Source of the DNA: JAWKWH01 sp040830725 | Lineage (GTDB): Bacteria > Pseudomonadota > Alphaproteobacteria > Rhizobiales > Rhizobiaceae | Direction: 5' to 3' | Assembly (NCBI GenBank): GCA_040830725.1 | Contig: JBFOMG010000038.1 | Coordinates: forward strand, 89,100 to 153,099 | Length of the DNA: 64,000 nt | Shown: piece by piece, positions 1-7,990 of the stretch | How positions within the stretch are numbered: the stretch's first letter is position 1 | How the letters are laid out: each line of letters starts with the position of its first letter | Program-made: the position numbers and the translations under genes | Notes under the pieces: generated by a model | The model's input: the letters and a program-made list of their open reading frames with translations, nothing else | Databases searched by the model: none | What the model was told of the DNA's origin: nothing

Positions 1-142
1 TACAAAGAAAGTCGGTGTACCGCTGCTGACAGGCCCCGGATTTTGCGCCTCGGTTTCCGCGCCGCTCAACCCTCTCGGTCCAGTCGAGCTTCAGGGATTT
101 GAAGAGACAATCGAAACCTTCAGCACGTATGACCGCAGTTAA
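1..142 (+). CDS. C-terminal end of a class III adenylate/guanylate cyclase (partial)
   Basis: Only the last 46 codons are present, read from base 2 to a TAA at 140-142. The peptide contains VGVPLLTGPGF and ends GPVELQGFEETIETFSTYDRS, which matches the usual tail of class III nucleotide cyclases: the end of the catalytic domain, then a GxVxLxGF strand and a short tail. The gene runs off the left edge, so its N-terminal sensor domain is unknown. It converges on a Crp-like regulator gene 16 bases away. The cyclase call is an inference from a short tail only. Confidence 0.55.
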   Translation, partial: TKKVGVPLLTGPGFCASVSAPLNPLGPVELQGFEETIETFSTYDRS

Positions 143-158
143 GCGGACTTTTTTTCGG

Positions 159-848
159 TCACGAGGTGTCGTTCCAACCAGCTGAGATGCGCCGGGAAAG
201 TTCCTGAACATCTTTCAGCACAACACCACCGCGAGCGCGCTCTATAACGTCCGCCCGATCCAGGGATGCCATCTCGCGTGAAACTGCCTCGCGACTGCAG
301 CCAATCCGCTCAGCTAGCGCCTGCTGAACCGGTGGGGGCGAAACGATCCTCTGACCCTGATGGCCCATTCGGGGACGTGATAGTCGGAGCAGTTCACTGT
401 AGAGACGGTACTTTGCTTTGAGGAATGAGCGCTCGGCGACCCGCATGTTGAGATCGCGAATCCGCGCGGAAAGGATTTTCAGAAGCTCGATGGCGACGTC
501 GGGCGCATCACGCATGATATCGACAAACACAGTGCGCGGTACGGACAGGAGTTTTGTTGAAACCATCGCCGTGATGTTGGCCGATCGCGCCTGGCCGTCA
601 ATGGCCGCCTGCTCGCCAAAGAAATCCCCGTCGCCGAATTCGCCAAGAATCGCCTCTTGGCCGGTGGCAAATCGCAGAATCACCCTGACCCTGCCGCTGA
701 TGATGAAGCGAACATCATGGCTTTCGTCGAGAAAGTCGACGATGAGTTCGTGCTCACCATGTTCAGTGACATTGCAAAGCGAAGACCACTTCTGATCCTG
801 GACATCGCTCAAAGAACTGAACAATGAAAATGTCTTGAGTGAAACCAT
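159..848 (-). CDS. Crp/Fnr-family transcriptional regulator
   Basis: A 229-residue protein with an N-terminal cyclic-nucleotide-binding beta-roll (about residues 5-125), a dimerisation helix and a C-terminal winged helix-turn-helix (about 165-205, LAERIGCSREAVSREM). The phosphate-binding cassette reads FFGEQAAIDGQARSANITA. The FGE...RSA pattern is the one used by cAMP/cGMP-binding members, and there is no Fnr-type N-terminal cysteine cluster, so a cyclic nucleotide is the likely ligand. The ATG at 848 is chosen over an in-frame TTG at 869 because AGGA lies at a good distance in front of it. It faces the tail of a nucleotide cyclase gene, which suggests a second-messenger pair (inference). Confidence 0.85.
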   Translation of the reverse strand: MVSLKTFSLFSSLSDVQDQKWSSLCNVTEHGEHELIVDFLDESHDVRFIISGRVRVILRFATGQEAILGEFGDGDFFGEQAAIDGQARSANITAMVSTKLLSVPRTVFVDIMRDAPDVAIELLKILSARIRDLNMRVAERSFLKAKYRLYSELLRLSRPRMGHQGQRIVSPPPVQQALAERIGCSREAVSREMASLDRADVIERARGGVVLKDVQELSRRISAGWNDTS

Positions 849-918
849 CGTTGATCCTCGCACAATCAATAATATACGAACATAACACGCCTTTTACGTA
901 TCGGAAATTACATGGAAA

Positions 919-944
919 ACCGGCCTGCCGGGAGGCAGGCCGGT
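919..944 (-). terminator. Hairpin terminator of the small secreted peptide gene
   Basis: A perfect 11-bp stem (ACCGGCCTGCC paired with GGCAGGCCGGT) closes a GGGA loop. On the minus strand it is followed by TTTTCC. It lies 26 bases past the stop of the minus-strand peptide gene, as expected for an intrinsic terminator, although the T run is short. Confidence 0.6.
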
Positions 945-969
945 CGCAAGGAGGTCAGTTCAGCCGGAC

Positions 970-1218
970 TTAGCGGCTGTTGTGGCCACACTCATAGTCC
1001 GTTGCGGCAACTTCACCAGCAATATGACAATGCTGCGGCTTCAGGCGAGGCTGGTAGGTAGGCGGAACGCGAACGACCCGAACAACAACAGGCTCTGCGC
1101 CATTGTCGCCTGCTGCGCCTTGGCCACCGTTTCCACCCTGTCCATTGGCGCCACGCGCAATCGCGGTGCCGGTGACTGCAAAGCTGGTGATAAGAGCAAG
1201 TGCGATAATCTTTTTCAT
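970..1218 (-). CDS. Small secreted Gly/Asn-rich peptide with Cys/His tail (unknown function)
   Basis: An 82-residue peptide not matched to any family I know. The N-terminus is a clear signal peptide (MKKIIALALITSFAVTGTAIA, probable cut after TAIA). It is followed by a Gly/Asn-rich stretch (ARGANGQGGNGGQGAAGDNG), a strand-like PVVVRVVRVPP segment, and a tail with two cysteines and three histidines (QHCHIAG...YECGHNSR) that could bind a metal or form a disulphide. The ATG at 1218 is preferred over those at 1224 and 1341 because GGAG sits seven bases upstream. A strong hairpin terminator follows. It is divergent from the MocR gene and is probably transcribed alone. Confidence 0.6.
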   Translation of the reverse strand: MKKIIALALITSFAVTGTAIARGANGQGGNGGQGAAGDNGAEPVVVRVVRVPPTYQPRLKPQHCHIAGEVAATDYECGHNSR

Positions 1219-1506
1219 TTTCATTCTCCGTGTTTGGGTTTGCTGTTGAACACGAAGCCAAGATGCCTCCGAACGATCATGAACGCTGTGCGCCGGGTCA
1301 CAGGTATATTTACTTCTTGTTAAGCATCTGAATTCACTCAATATTATCTCAAAGAAAGCTGGCGCCAGAACGATTCAAGCGTTGTTCAGCGGCCAAGAAG
1401 CGCCATGCACGATTGTGTCCACTAATTGGACCAAAGATATTGTACCAAGCCATCGGCCATCATATAACCGGGCAGGTTTTTGGTTTCCGCGTATCGGGGC
1501 ATTCCA

Positions 1507-2997
1507 ATGGCGACACGTAATGATAACACAATGTGGTCGGGCCTGTTCTCGATCACGCCGAGTTCCGGCCAAACACTCCAGGCGCAAATCCGTCAGGCGA
1601 TCGTCGCTGCGATACTGGATCGGCAGATATCGGTGAAAATGCCGCTGCCATCCTGCCGGGTCCTGGCAAAGAAACTCGGGGTCGCCCGCGGAACTGTTGT
1701 TCTCGCCTTTCAACAATTGGTGGACCAGGGGTTTCTTGTGGCCCGCGAGCGCCGTGGGCACTTCGTCAATCCAGACGTTCTGACGACACCGGACCAGCCG
1801 CAACCCGTTTCAGCTTCCGATCAAAAACAGGTCGACTGGCGTTCACGGACTGTAACCAGCGCGCGTGATCTTCCCAAACCCGACAAGCCTCAAAACTGGC
1901 AGAGTTCGGCCTACCCATTCATTTATGGGCAGTTCGACCCGTCCCTGTTCCCAACTGCAGAATGGCGCGAATGCAATCGCATGGCGCTGGCGGTGCTTGA
2001 GATCAACAACTGGGCGTCGGATATGTTTGAGCAGGACGACCCACTTCTGGTCGAGCAAATCCAGGCCAGAATGCTCCCCAAACGCGGAATTTTCGCCCGG
2101 CCGGAAGAGATCATGATCACGCTCGGTGCACAAAACGCGCTTTACATGCTGGCCGCGTTGCTGATGTCAAAGGGTACGCGAGTAGCGATGGAGAATCCCG
2201 GTTATCCCGATGCACGCAGCATATTCCGGCTCGCTGGCGCCAATGTGGTTCCCGTTGCCAACGACAATCAGGGGCTGATCGTCTCGCAGTTGCCAAAAAA
2301 CTGCCAGTTCGCATTTACGACTCCAAGTCATCAATGCCCGACCATGGTCTCAATGACGGCGCCAAGACGCAAGGAGTTGCTCGAACAGGCGGCGCAAAAC
2401 GACATGATCATCATAGAGGATGACTATGACAGCCAGTTGCTGGATGACGCACCCGAGCCGGCGCTCAAGAGCCTGGACCGGTCCGGCAGGGTAATCTATG
2501 TCGGCTCCCTGTCGAAAACATTGGCACCAGGATTGCGCGTTGGCTACATCGTTGCGTCTCCTGATTTGATCGCCGAACTAAGGGCTTTTCGCAGATTCGT
2601 ATTGAGACACCCACCGGCAAATAACCAGCGATCCGTGGCGTTGTTTCTGTCTCTGGGCCACCACGATACACTGGTGAGAAAACTTGCCGCTGCCTTCGGT
2701 GAGCGCCGCGAACGCATCATTCAATCGGTCAAGGAACATTTGCCGGAATGGTCTGTTGGTCAGGCGAAGTCCGGCACCTCGCTTTGGCTGAAGGGGCCGG
2801 ATTCAGTCGACACTGCTTTCTTGGCCGCATGCGCCGAGAAACGGGGAGTGCTAGTCGAACCCGGCGCAATCTTCTTTGCGGGAGACAACAAACCTGCGAA
2901 TTTCATGCGGCTGGGCATATCATCAATCCCACTGCGCCGCATTGACAAAGGCGTTGTTGAATTGGCTGCGGCGGCCGCAGAAATACAAAACCAATGA
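1507..2997 (+). CDS. MocR-family (GntR HTH plus aminotransferase-like) regulator
   Basis: A 496-residue MocR/PdxR-type protein. It has an N-terminal GntR winged helix (about residues 20-85, with LPSCRVLAKKLGVARGTVV), a linker, and a fold-type I PLP domain (about 130-490). The PLP-site features are the Asp in IIEDDYDSQL and the Schiff-base lysine in GSLSKTLAPGLRVGY. Family members act as PLP- or aldimine-sensing regulators and are rarely catalytic. The ATG at 1507 is preferred over a TTG at 1480. The next gene on the same strand, an MttB-family protein 112 bases downstream, is the natural target (inference). Confidence 0.85.
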   Translation: MATRNDNTMWSGLFSITPSSGQTLQAQIRQAIVAAILDRQISVKMPLPSCRVLAKKLGVARGTVVLAFQQLVDQGFLVARERRGHFVNPDVLTTPDQPQPVSASDQKQVDWRSRTVTSARDLPKPDKPQNWQSSAYPFIYGQFDPSLFPTAEWRECNRMALAVLEINNWASDMFEQDDPLLVEQIQARMLPKRGIFARPEEIMITLGAQNALYMLAALLMSKGTRVAMENPGYPDARSIFRLAGANVVPVANDNQGLIVSQLPKNCQFAFTTPSHQCPTMVSMTAPRRKELLEQAAQNDMIIIEDDYDSQLLDDAPEPALKSLDRSGRVIYVGSLSKTLAPGLRVGYIVASPDLIAELRAFRRFVLRHPPANNQRSVALFLSLGHHDTLVRKLAAAFGERRERIIQSVKEHLPEWSVGQAKSGTSLWLKGPDSVDTAFLAACAEKRGVLVEPGAIFFAGDNKPANFMRLGISSIPLRRIDKGVVELAAAAAEIQNQ

Positions 2998-3109
2998 CCT
3001 GCTCGTGCCGCGCGTGGCGTTTTTGCGCCATCAGTGGTCGCATTTCTCATCGTCAATGAGCTTGTGCCCATGAAAAATCCGGAAAAAATTTCACGAAGTG
3101 GGTGAGCCA

Positions 3110-4684
3110 ATGCAGCGACCGGAACGTGGGAATGATGGTGCATCCAGACGCTCCGGAGGGCGCGAGGCCAGGCGCGCCATGCGCGCCGCGCCGTTGGCAG
3201 ACGAAGTCAAACCGGTTCGGGCCGGCTTGGAAGGTGGAACCTACAAACCATTATCCGCGAACGACCTGGACAGCATAAACGAGGCGGTACTGACCGTCCT
3301 GGAAACGGTCGGCTTTGCCGACGCAATTCCGTCATGCATCGAAGCATGTACACGCATCGGCGCAATCTATGGTGATGACGAGCGCCTGCGGTTTCCGCGT
3401 AATCTGGTTTTATCGACCGTCGAAAACGCAGCGCGCAATTTTGTCCTGCACGCTCAAAACCCAAAATATGACCTGCAGCCCGGCGGCAAACGTGTCCATT
3501 TTGGTACCGCCGGCGCGGCTGTTCATCTGGTTGATGTCGAGAATCGCGAATATCGTGAATCGACGCTCCGCGACATCTATGACGCCGCCAGAATCGTTGA
3601 GACGCTGGACAATGTGCATTTTTTCCAGCGGCCAATGGTGGCCCGCGACATGGCCGACCCAGCCGATCTTGATTTCAACACGCTCTATGCCGCCTTGTGT
3701 GGCACAACCAAACATGTCGGCACCAGTTTCACCGTGCGCGAAAATGTCGAAGCGGCACTAAAGCTCTGTTATATGATCGCCGGCGGCGAGGAGAATTTCC
3801 GCGCCCGTCCGTTTGTCTCAAACTCCAACTGTTTTGTTGTTCCACCAATGAAATTTGCCGAAGACGCCTGCGGCGTATTGGAGGCGTGTGTAAAAGGAGG
3901 AATGCCTGTGCTGCTTCTGTCAGCAGGCCAGGCGGGTGCCACAGCCCCGGCCGCAGTCGCTGGCGCTGTCGTACAGGCCGTCGCCGAGGTGTTGGCAGGG
4001 CTTGTCTATGTCAATGCGCTGAAACCTGGCCATCCGGCGATGTTTGGCACCTGGCCGTTCGTCTCTGATTTGAGAACAGGCGCCATGTCCGGAGGATCGG
4101 GTGAACAGGCGCTGTTGACAGCAGCATGCGGACAGATGGCGCAGTATTATGACCTGCCGGGCGGCTCTGCTTCCGGCATGGCCGACGCCAAGCTGCCGGA
4201 TATCCAGGCCGGCTACGAAAAAGGCATCTCGAACGTCATGGCAGGCCTCTCCGGTCTCAATCTGGTCTACGAGTCGGCCGGCATGCACGGTTCGCTGATG
4301 GGATTTTGTCTTGAAAGCCTCATCATCGACGATGATTTGATTGGCCAGTGCCTGCGCTGCGTTCGCGGTATCGAGGTGACTGAGGAATCACTCTCCGTGG
4401 CGACGATTGCGGATGTCTGTCAAAACGGTCCGGGACATTATCTCGGCCATGAGCAGACGCTCAACCTGATGCAGACCGAATACATCTACCCGCAACTGGG
4501 CGACAGGCTCAGCCCCAAGGAATGGGTCGAAAAAGACAAACCGGATATTGTTGAAAAGGCAATCGCCGAGAAGAACCGGATATTGACCAATTCCTTCCCG
4601 CGGCACGTCTCCAGGGAACTGGACGACCAGATCCGACAAACATTCGACAATGTGCATTTGCCGCGCAATCAGATGGGCTGGTAG
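3110..4684 (+). CDS. MttB-family corrinoid methyltransferase homologue (non-pyrrolysine)
   Basis: A 524-residue protein of the trimethylamine:corrinoid methyltransferase superfamily. It shows the family's start (RREARRAMRAAPLA-like, then GGTYKPLS), GGKRVHFGTAGAAVH, and a glycine-rich core GGSGEQALLTAACGQMAQYY with PGGSASGMADAKLPD. True MttB uses pyrrolysine at an in-frame UAG. Here the frame is open throughout and ends in TAG, with a TGA only two codons further on, so no pyrrolysine is involved. Non-Pyl homologues demethylate other quaternary amines such as glycine betaine, but the substrate here cannot be read. There is no corrinoid protein or reductive activase beside it. The ATG at 3110 is chosen over a GTG at 3098. 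Confidence 0.8.
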   Translation: MQRPERGNDGASRRSGGREARRAMRAAPLADEVKPVRAGLEGGTYKPLSANDLDSINEAVLTVLETVGFADAIPSCIEACTRIGAIYGDDERLRFPRNLVLSTVENAARNFVLHAQNPKYDLQPGGKRVHFGTAGAAVHLVDVENREYRESTLRDIYDAARIVETLDNVHFFQRPMVARDMADPADLDFNTLYAALCGTTKHVGTSFTVRENVEAALKLCYMIAGGEENFRARPFVSNSNCFVVPPMKFAEDACGVLEACVKGGMPVLLLSAGQAGATAPAAVAGAVVQAVAEVLAGLVYVNALKPGHPAMFGTWPFVSDLRTGAMSGGSGEQALLTAACGQMAQYYDLPGGSASGMADAKLPDIQAGYEKGISNVMAGLSGLNLVYESAGMHGSLMGFCLESLIIDDDLIGQCLRCVRGIEVTEESLSVATIADVCQNGPGHYLGHEQTLNLMQTEYIYPQLGDRLSPKEWVEKDKPDIVEKAIAEKNRILTNSFPRHVSRELDDQIRQTFDNVHLPRNQMGW

Positions 4685-4720
4685 ACCACTTGAGCGTGTC
4701 TTGCCCAGAACGCGAAAACA

Positions 4721-6520
4721 TCAGTGATTGTTGCGCGGAATTCCTTTTGACTGCGCGACGCGCTGATATTTGACCGCGGGCTTGAGCACCATTCCCTCCG
4801 ACAATTGGTCAACCATACCGCGCTGGATCTCCTGCCATGGCGTCTGGTGTTCGGGGTAATTGTAACCACCCGCCGATTCCAGCTCCTCCTTGCGAGAACT
4901 CAGTTCTTCGTCTGATATCAGTATGTTGGCTGTACAATTATTCAGGTCGATACGAACCCTGTCGCCACTCTTCAGTAGTGCAAGCCCCCCGCCGATAGCT
5001 GCTTCCGGCGACGCGTTGAGGATTGATGGCGAGCCTGAAGTTCCAGACTGCCGTCCGTCACCGATACACGGCAGAGACGTCACGCCCTGCTTGATGAGAT
5101 AATCCGGCGGCTGCATGTTGACCACTTCTGCCGCGCCTGGATAGCCGACCGGACCGGCGCCCCGCATGAACAACATTGTGTTGGCGTCAAGTTTCAGCGA
5201 CGGATCGTCGATCCTGTCGTGATAATCCTCCGGGCCATCGAAGACGATCGCCGTTCCTTCAAACGCCATCGGATCGTCGGGATTTGACAGATAGCGCTGG
5301 CGAAACTCCTCAGAGATCACACTGGTCTTCATGATCGCGCTGTCGAACAGATTGCCCTTCAGATTGATGAAACCGGCATTCTCGACAAGTGAATTGCCGA
5401 TGGATCGGATGACGTCATCATTCGTCGAAACAGCTTCTGCACAGTTCTCACGCAAACTGCGTCCATTGGCGGTGACCGCATCCGGATGCGGCAGCAGATC
5501 GTTGCGTAAAAGTTCACCGATCACCGCCGGAACGCCTCCGGCACGACAATAATCCTCGCCGAGATATTCGCCGGCAGGCTGCAAATTGACCAGCAACGGC
5601 ACTTCGTGGCCGATATTTTGCCAGTCGTCATTGTCGAGTGGCACACCGAGGTGCCGTGCCACCGCATTCATGTGAATCGGTGCATTGGTAGAACCGCCGA
5701 TTGCCGAATTGACCACGATGGCGTTCTCAAACGCCTCCCGGGTCATGATGTCGGAAGGCTTCAGATCCTCGTGCACCATGCCGACAATGCGGTGGCCGGT
5801 CGCATAGGCTATCTGCCCGCGTTCACGATAGGGCGCCGGAATTGCCGCCGAGCCCGGTAGCTGCATTCCGAGCGCTTCAGCCAGCGAATTCATCGTGGTC
5901 GCCGTACCCATCGTATTGCAATAGCCGACTGAAGGAACGGAAGACGCCACGCGCGCCATGAACTCCGCATAGTCGATTTCACCTGCTGCAAGCAGTTCGC
6001 GAGATTTCCACACGATCGTGCCGGAACCCGCCCTCTTGCCGTCATGCCAGCCATTGAGCATCGGACCGACCGACAGCGCAATCGCCGGAATATTGACCGT
6101 TGCTGCCGCCATCAACAGCGCTGGTGTGGTCTTGTCGCAGCCGATCGTCAAAACAACACCGTCGATCGGATACCCGTAAAGTGCCTCGACCAGTCCAAGA
6201 TAGGCGAGATTGCGATCCAACGAGGCAGTCGGCCGTTTGCCGGTTTCCTGGATCGGATGCACCGGAACCTCAAAGGCAATGCCCCCCGCAGCAACGATGC
6301 CCTCGCGCACTCTCTTGGCGAGTTCAACATGATGACGGTTGCAAGGCGACAGGTCTGATCCCGTCTGGGCAATGGCGATGATCGGCTTGCCCGATTGCAA
6401 TTCCTCGCGGGTAATGCCGAAATTGAGGTAACGCTCGATATACATCGCCGTCATTCCCGGATCGTCCGGATTGTCGAACCACGCCTGCGATCTGAGTTTA
6501 AGCGGCTTTCCTTCAGCCAT
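4721..6520 (-). CDS. IlvD/Edd-family dehydratase (dihydroxy-acid or sugar-acid dehydratase)
   Basis: A 599-residue enzyme of the IlvD/Edd family, which removes water from 2,3-dihydroxy acids using an iron-sulphur cluster. The cluster cysteines are visible in DLSPCNRHH, TIGCDKTTPA and GYCNTMGTATTMN; NSAIGGSTNAPIH and GDGRQSGTSGSPSILN mark the rest of the active site. The N-terminus (LRSQAWFDNPDDPGM) is of the sugar-acid branch rather than of classical biosynthetic IlvD, so an aldonate dehydratase role is more likely (inference). The start at 6520 has GGAG five bases upstream. A much longer open frame reaching 6997 runs antisense through the CoxG gene and is not used. Confidence 0.8.
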   Translation of the reverse strand: MAEGKPLKLRSQAWFDNPDDPGMTAMYIERYLNFGITREELQSGKPIIAIAQTGSDLSPCNRHHVELAKRVREGIVAAGGIAFEVPVHPIQETGKRPTASLDRNLAYLGLVEALYGYPIDGVVLTIGCDKTTPALLMAAATVNIPAIALSVGPMLNGWHDGKRAGSGTIVWKSRELLAAGEIDYAEFMARVASSVPSVGYCNTMGTATTMNSLAEALGMQLPGSAAIPAPYRERGQIAYATGHRIVGMVHEDLKPSDIMTREAFENAIVVNSAIGGSTNAPIHMNAVARHLGVPLDNDDWQNIGHEVPLLVNLQPAGEYLGEDYCRAGGVPAVIGELLRNDLLPHPDAVTANGRSLRENCAEAVSTNDDVIRSIGNSLVENAGFINLKGNLFDSAIMKTSVISEEFRQRYLSNPDDPMAFEGTAIVFDGPEDYHDRIDDPSLKLDANTMLFMRGAGPVGYPGAAEVVNMQPPDYLIKQGVTSLPCIGDGRQSGTSGSPSILNASPEAAIGGGLALLKSGDRVRIDLNNCTANILISDEELSSRKEELESAGGYNYPEHQTPWQEIQRGMVDQLSEGMVLKPAVKYQRVAQSKGIPRNNH

Positions 6521-6641
6521 GTCGTCTCCATTCTGTTTTCCGTTGGTTATGCCATGCCACCTGTAACCGCAAGCGCAATAGACAGCGCGACAGCACTGTT
6601 GTAACCGGTAGCGATCAGAACTGTTGTTGCGAGGATTCCCG

Positions 6642-7091
6642 ATGGCCGTAAACATGGAAGGCGAAGAGCGTATTGAAGCGCCGATTGATAAGGTCTGGGA
6701 AGCACTTAATGATCCCAAGGTCCTGAAAGACTGCATTCCCGGCTGTGAGACGCTCGAGATGAAATCGCCGACCGAAATGGAAGCAACGGTTTCGCTCAAG
6801 ATAGGTCCGATCAAGGCCAAATTCACAGGCCAGGTCGAGCTCAAAAATCTCAAACCCCCGCACTCATATACCATTGCTGGTGAAGGCAAAGGCGGGGTCG
6901 CCGGCTTCGCCAAGGGCGGCGCTGACGTCAGCCTGACCGAAGATGGTCCTGATGCTACGGTTTTGAAATATGCTGCAAAGGCCGATGTGGGCGGCAAGAT
7001 GGCCCAGCTTGGCAGCCGGTTGATTCAGTCGACGTCAAAAAAGCTCGCTGGGAAATTCTTCAGCAATTTCAATGACAAGGTCAGCGGGTAG
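6642..7091 (+). CDS. CoxG-like SRPBCC protein
   Basis: A 149-residue protein of the CoxG (carbon monoxide dehydrogenase subunit G) branch of the START/SRPBCC fold. It begins with the usual EGEERIEAPIDKVWEALNDP and contains LKDCIPGCETLE, KIGPIKAKFTGQVEL and GGKMAQLGSRLIQSTSKKLA. The domain fills the whole protein. No CO dehydrogenase genes are near, and CoxG-like proteins are common outside such clusters, so the name gives the family and not the function. The ATG at 6642 is preferred because GAGG lies eight bases upstream. It is divergent from the IlvD/Edd gene with a 121-base shared promoter region. Confidence 0.8.
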   Translation: MAVNMEGEERIEAPIDKVWEALNDPKVLKDCIPGCETLEMKSPTEMEATVSLKIGPIKAKFTGQVELKNLKPPHSYTIAGEGKGGVAGFAKGGADVSLTEDGPDATVLKYAAKADVGGKMAQLGSRLIQSTSKKLAGKFFSNFNDKVSG

Positions 7092-7103
7092 AGCGGTTCA
7101 CAG

Positions 7104-7895
7104 TTACTTCTTGCGAAAGTTCGCCGGCCGTTTCTCAAGAAAGGCCGTCACCCCTTCCTTGTAGTCGTCTGAAAAACCGGCTTCGCGTTGCAGGTTCCGT
7201 TCAAGCTGCAGTTGGTCTTCCAACGTATTGCCGGATGCGGCGTGAATAGCCTGCTTGGTCAAGGCGTATGAAGCTGAAGGTCCATTGGCAATCTGCTGGG
7301 CCAGTGCCTGTGCTTCCTCCATCAGCTTGTCATCATCGACTGCCCGCCAGATCAGCCCCCAATCCGCCGCATCTTCGGCAGGCAGCGGTTGAGCTGTAAA
7401 AGCAAGGCCTTTTGCACGCGCTTCGCCGAGCCGTCTTGTCAGCCAGAATGTCCCGCCGGCATCCGGGATGAGGCCTATTTTGGAAAACGCCTGAATGAAT
7501 TTCGCTGATTTGGCGGCAAGCACGATATCGGTCGAAAATGCAATATTGGCGCCGGCACCTGCTGCAACGCCGTTGACAGCACCGATAATGACCTTGTCCA
7601 TGTTGCGGATGCGCCTGATCAGCGGGTTGTAATATGTCTCAAGCGTCTTGCCGAGGTCCGGCCTTTCACCCAGCATCGCAGGATCGCGATCGGACAAATC
7701 CTGGCCGGCGCAAAATCCACGCCCGGCACCCGTAAGAATGATGGCCCGGCAGTCGTCATCGTTTTCGCATTCATCAAGTGCGGCGGCGAGCGCTTGGTGC
7801 AATTCCACGGTAAACGCGTTGAGCCGGTCTGGCCGGTTCAGCGTCAATACCGCGTAACCATCTTGTTTCTCGCTCAATAAAACCGGTTCGGACAT
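7104..7895 (-). CDS. paaG: Enoyl-CoA hydratase/isomerase, PaaG type
   Basis: A 263-residue crotonase-fold protein covering the full family length. The two oxyanion-hole loops are GRGFCAGQDLSDRD and NGVAAGAGANIAFSTD, and the catalytic aspartate lies in KIGLIPDAGGTFWLTRRLG. This IPDAGG motif is typical of PaaG, the 1,2-epoxyphenylacetyl-CoA isomerase of phenylacetate degradation, but it also occurs in related isomerases. No other paa genes are in the window, so a role in phenylacetate breakdown is uncertain. It converges on the CoxG-like gene with 12 bases between stops. Confidence 0.75.
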   Translation of the reverse strand: MSEPVLLSEKQDGYAVLTLNRPDRLNAFTVELHQALAAALDECENDDDCRAIILTGAGRGFCAGQDLSDRDPAMLGERPDLGKTLETYYNPLIRRIRNMDKVIIGAVNGVAAGAGANIAFSTDIVLAAKSAKFIQAFSKIGLIPDAGGTFWLTRRLGEARAKGLAFTAQPLPAEDAADWGLIWRAVDDDKLMEEAQALAQQIANGPSASYALTKQAIHAASGNTLEDQLQLERNLQREAGFSDDYKEGVTAFLEKRPANFRKK

Positions 7896-7990
7896 CTGAT
7901 TTTACCCTGCTGGAACTACTGTCGCGCAGGACATTTGCACGATGAGCGCCGGCTTTCAAACCCGGATTGTACCAGGGTCAGGACCGGCGA

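Noticed and set aside
3110..4690. Amber codon at the end of the MttB-family gene as a possible pyrrolysine site
   Set aside because: The frame reaches full family length before the TAG, and a TGA follows two codons later. Read-through would add only two residues beyond the amber position.
6521..6997. Long N-terminal extension of the IlvD/Edd frame
   Set aside because: It runs antisense through the CoxG-like gene and the shared promoter. The family match starts at the ATG at 6520, which has a good GGAG.
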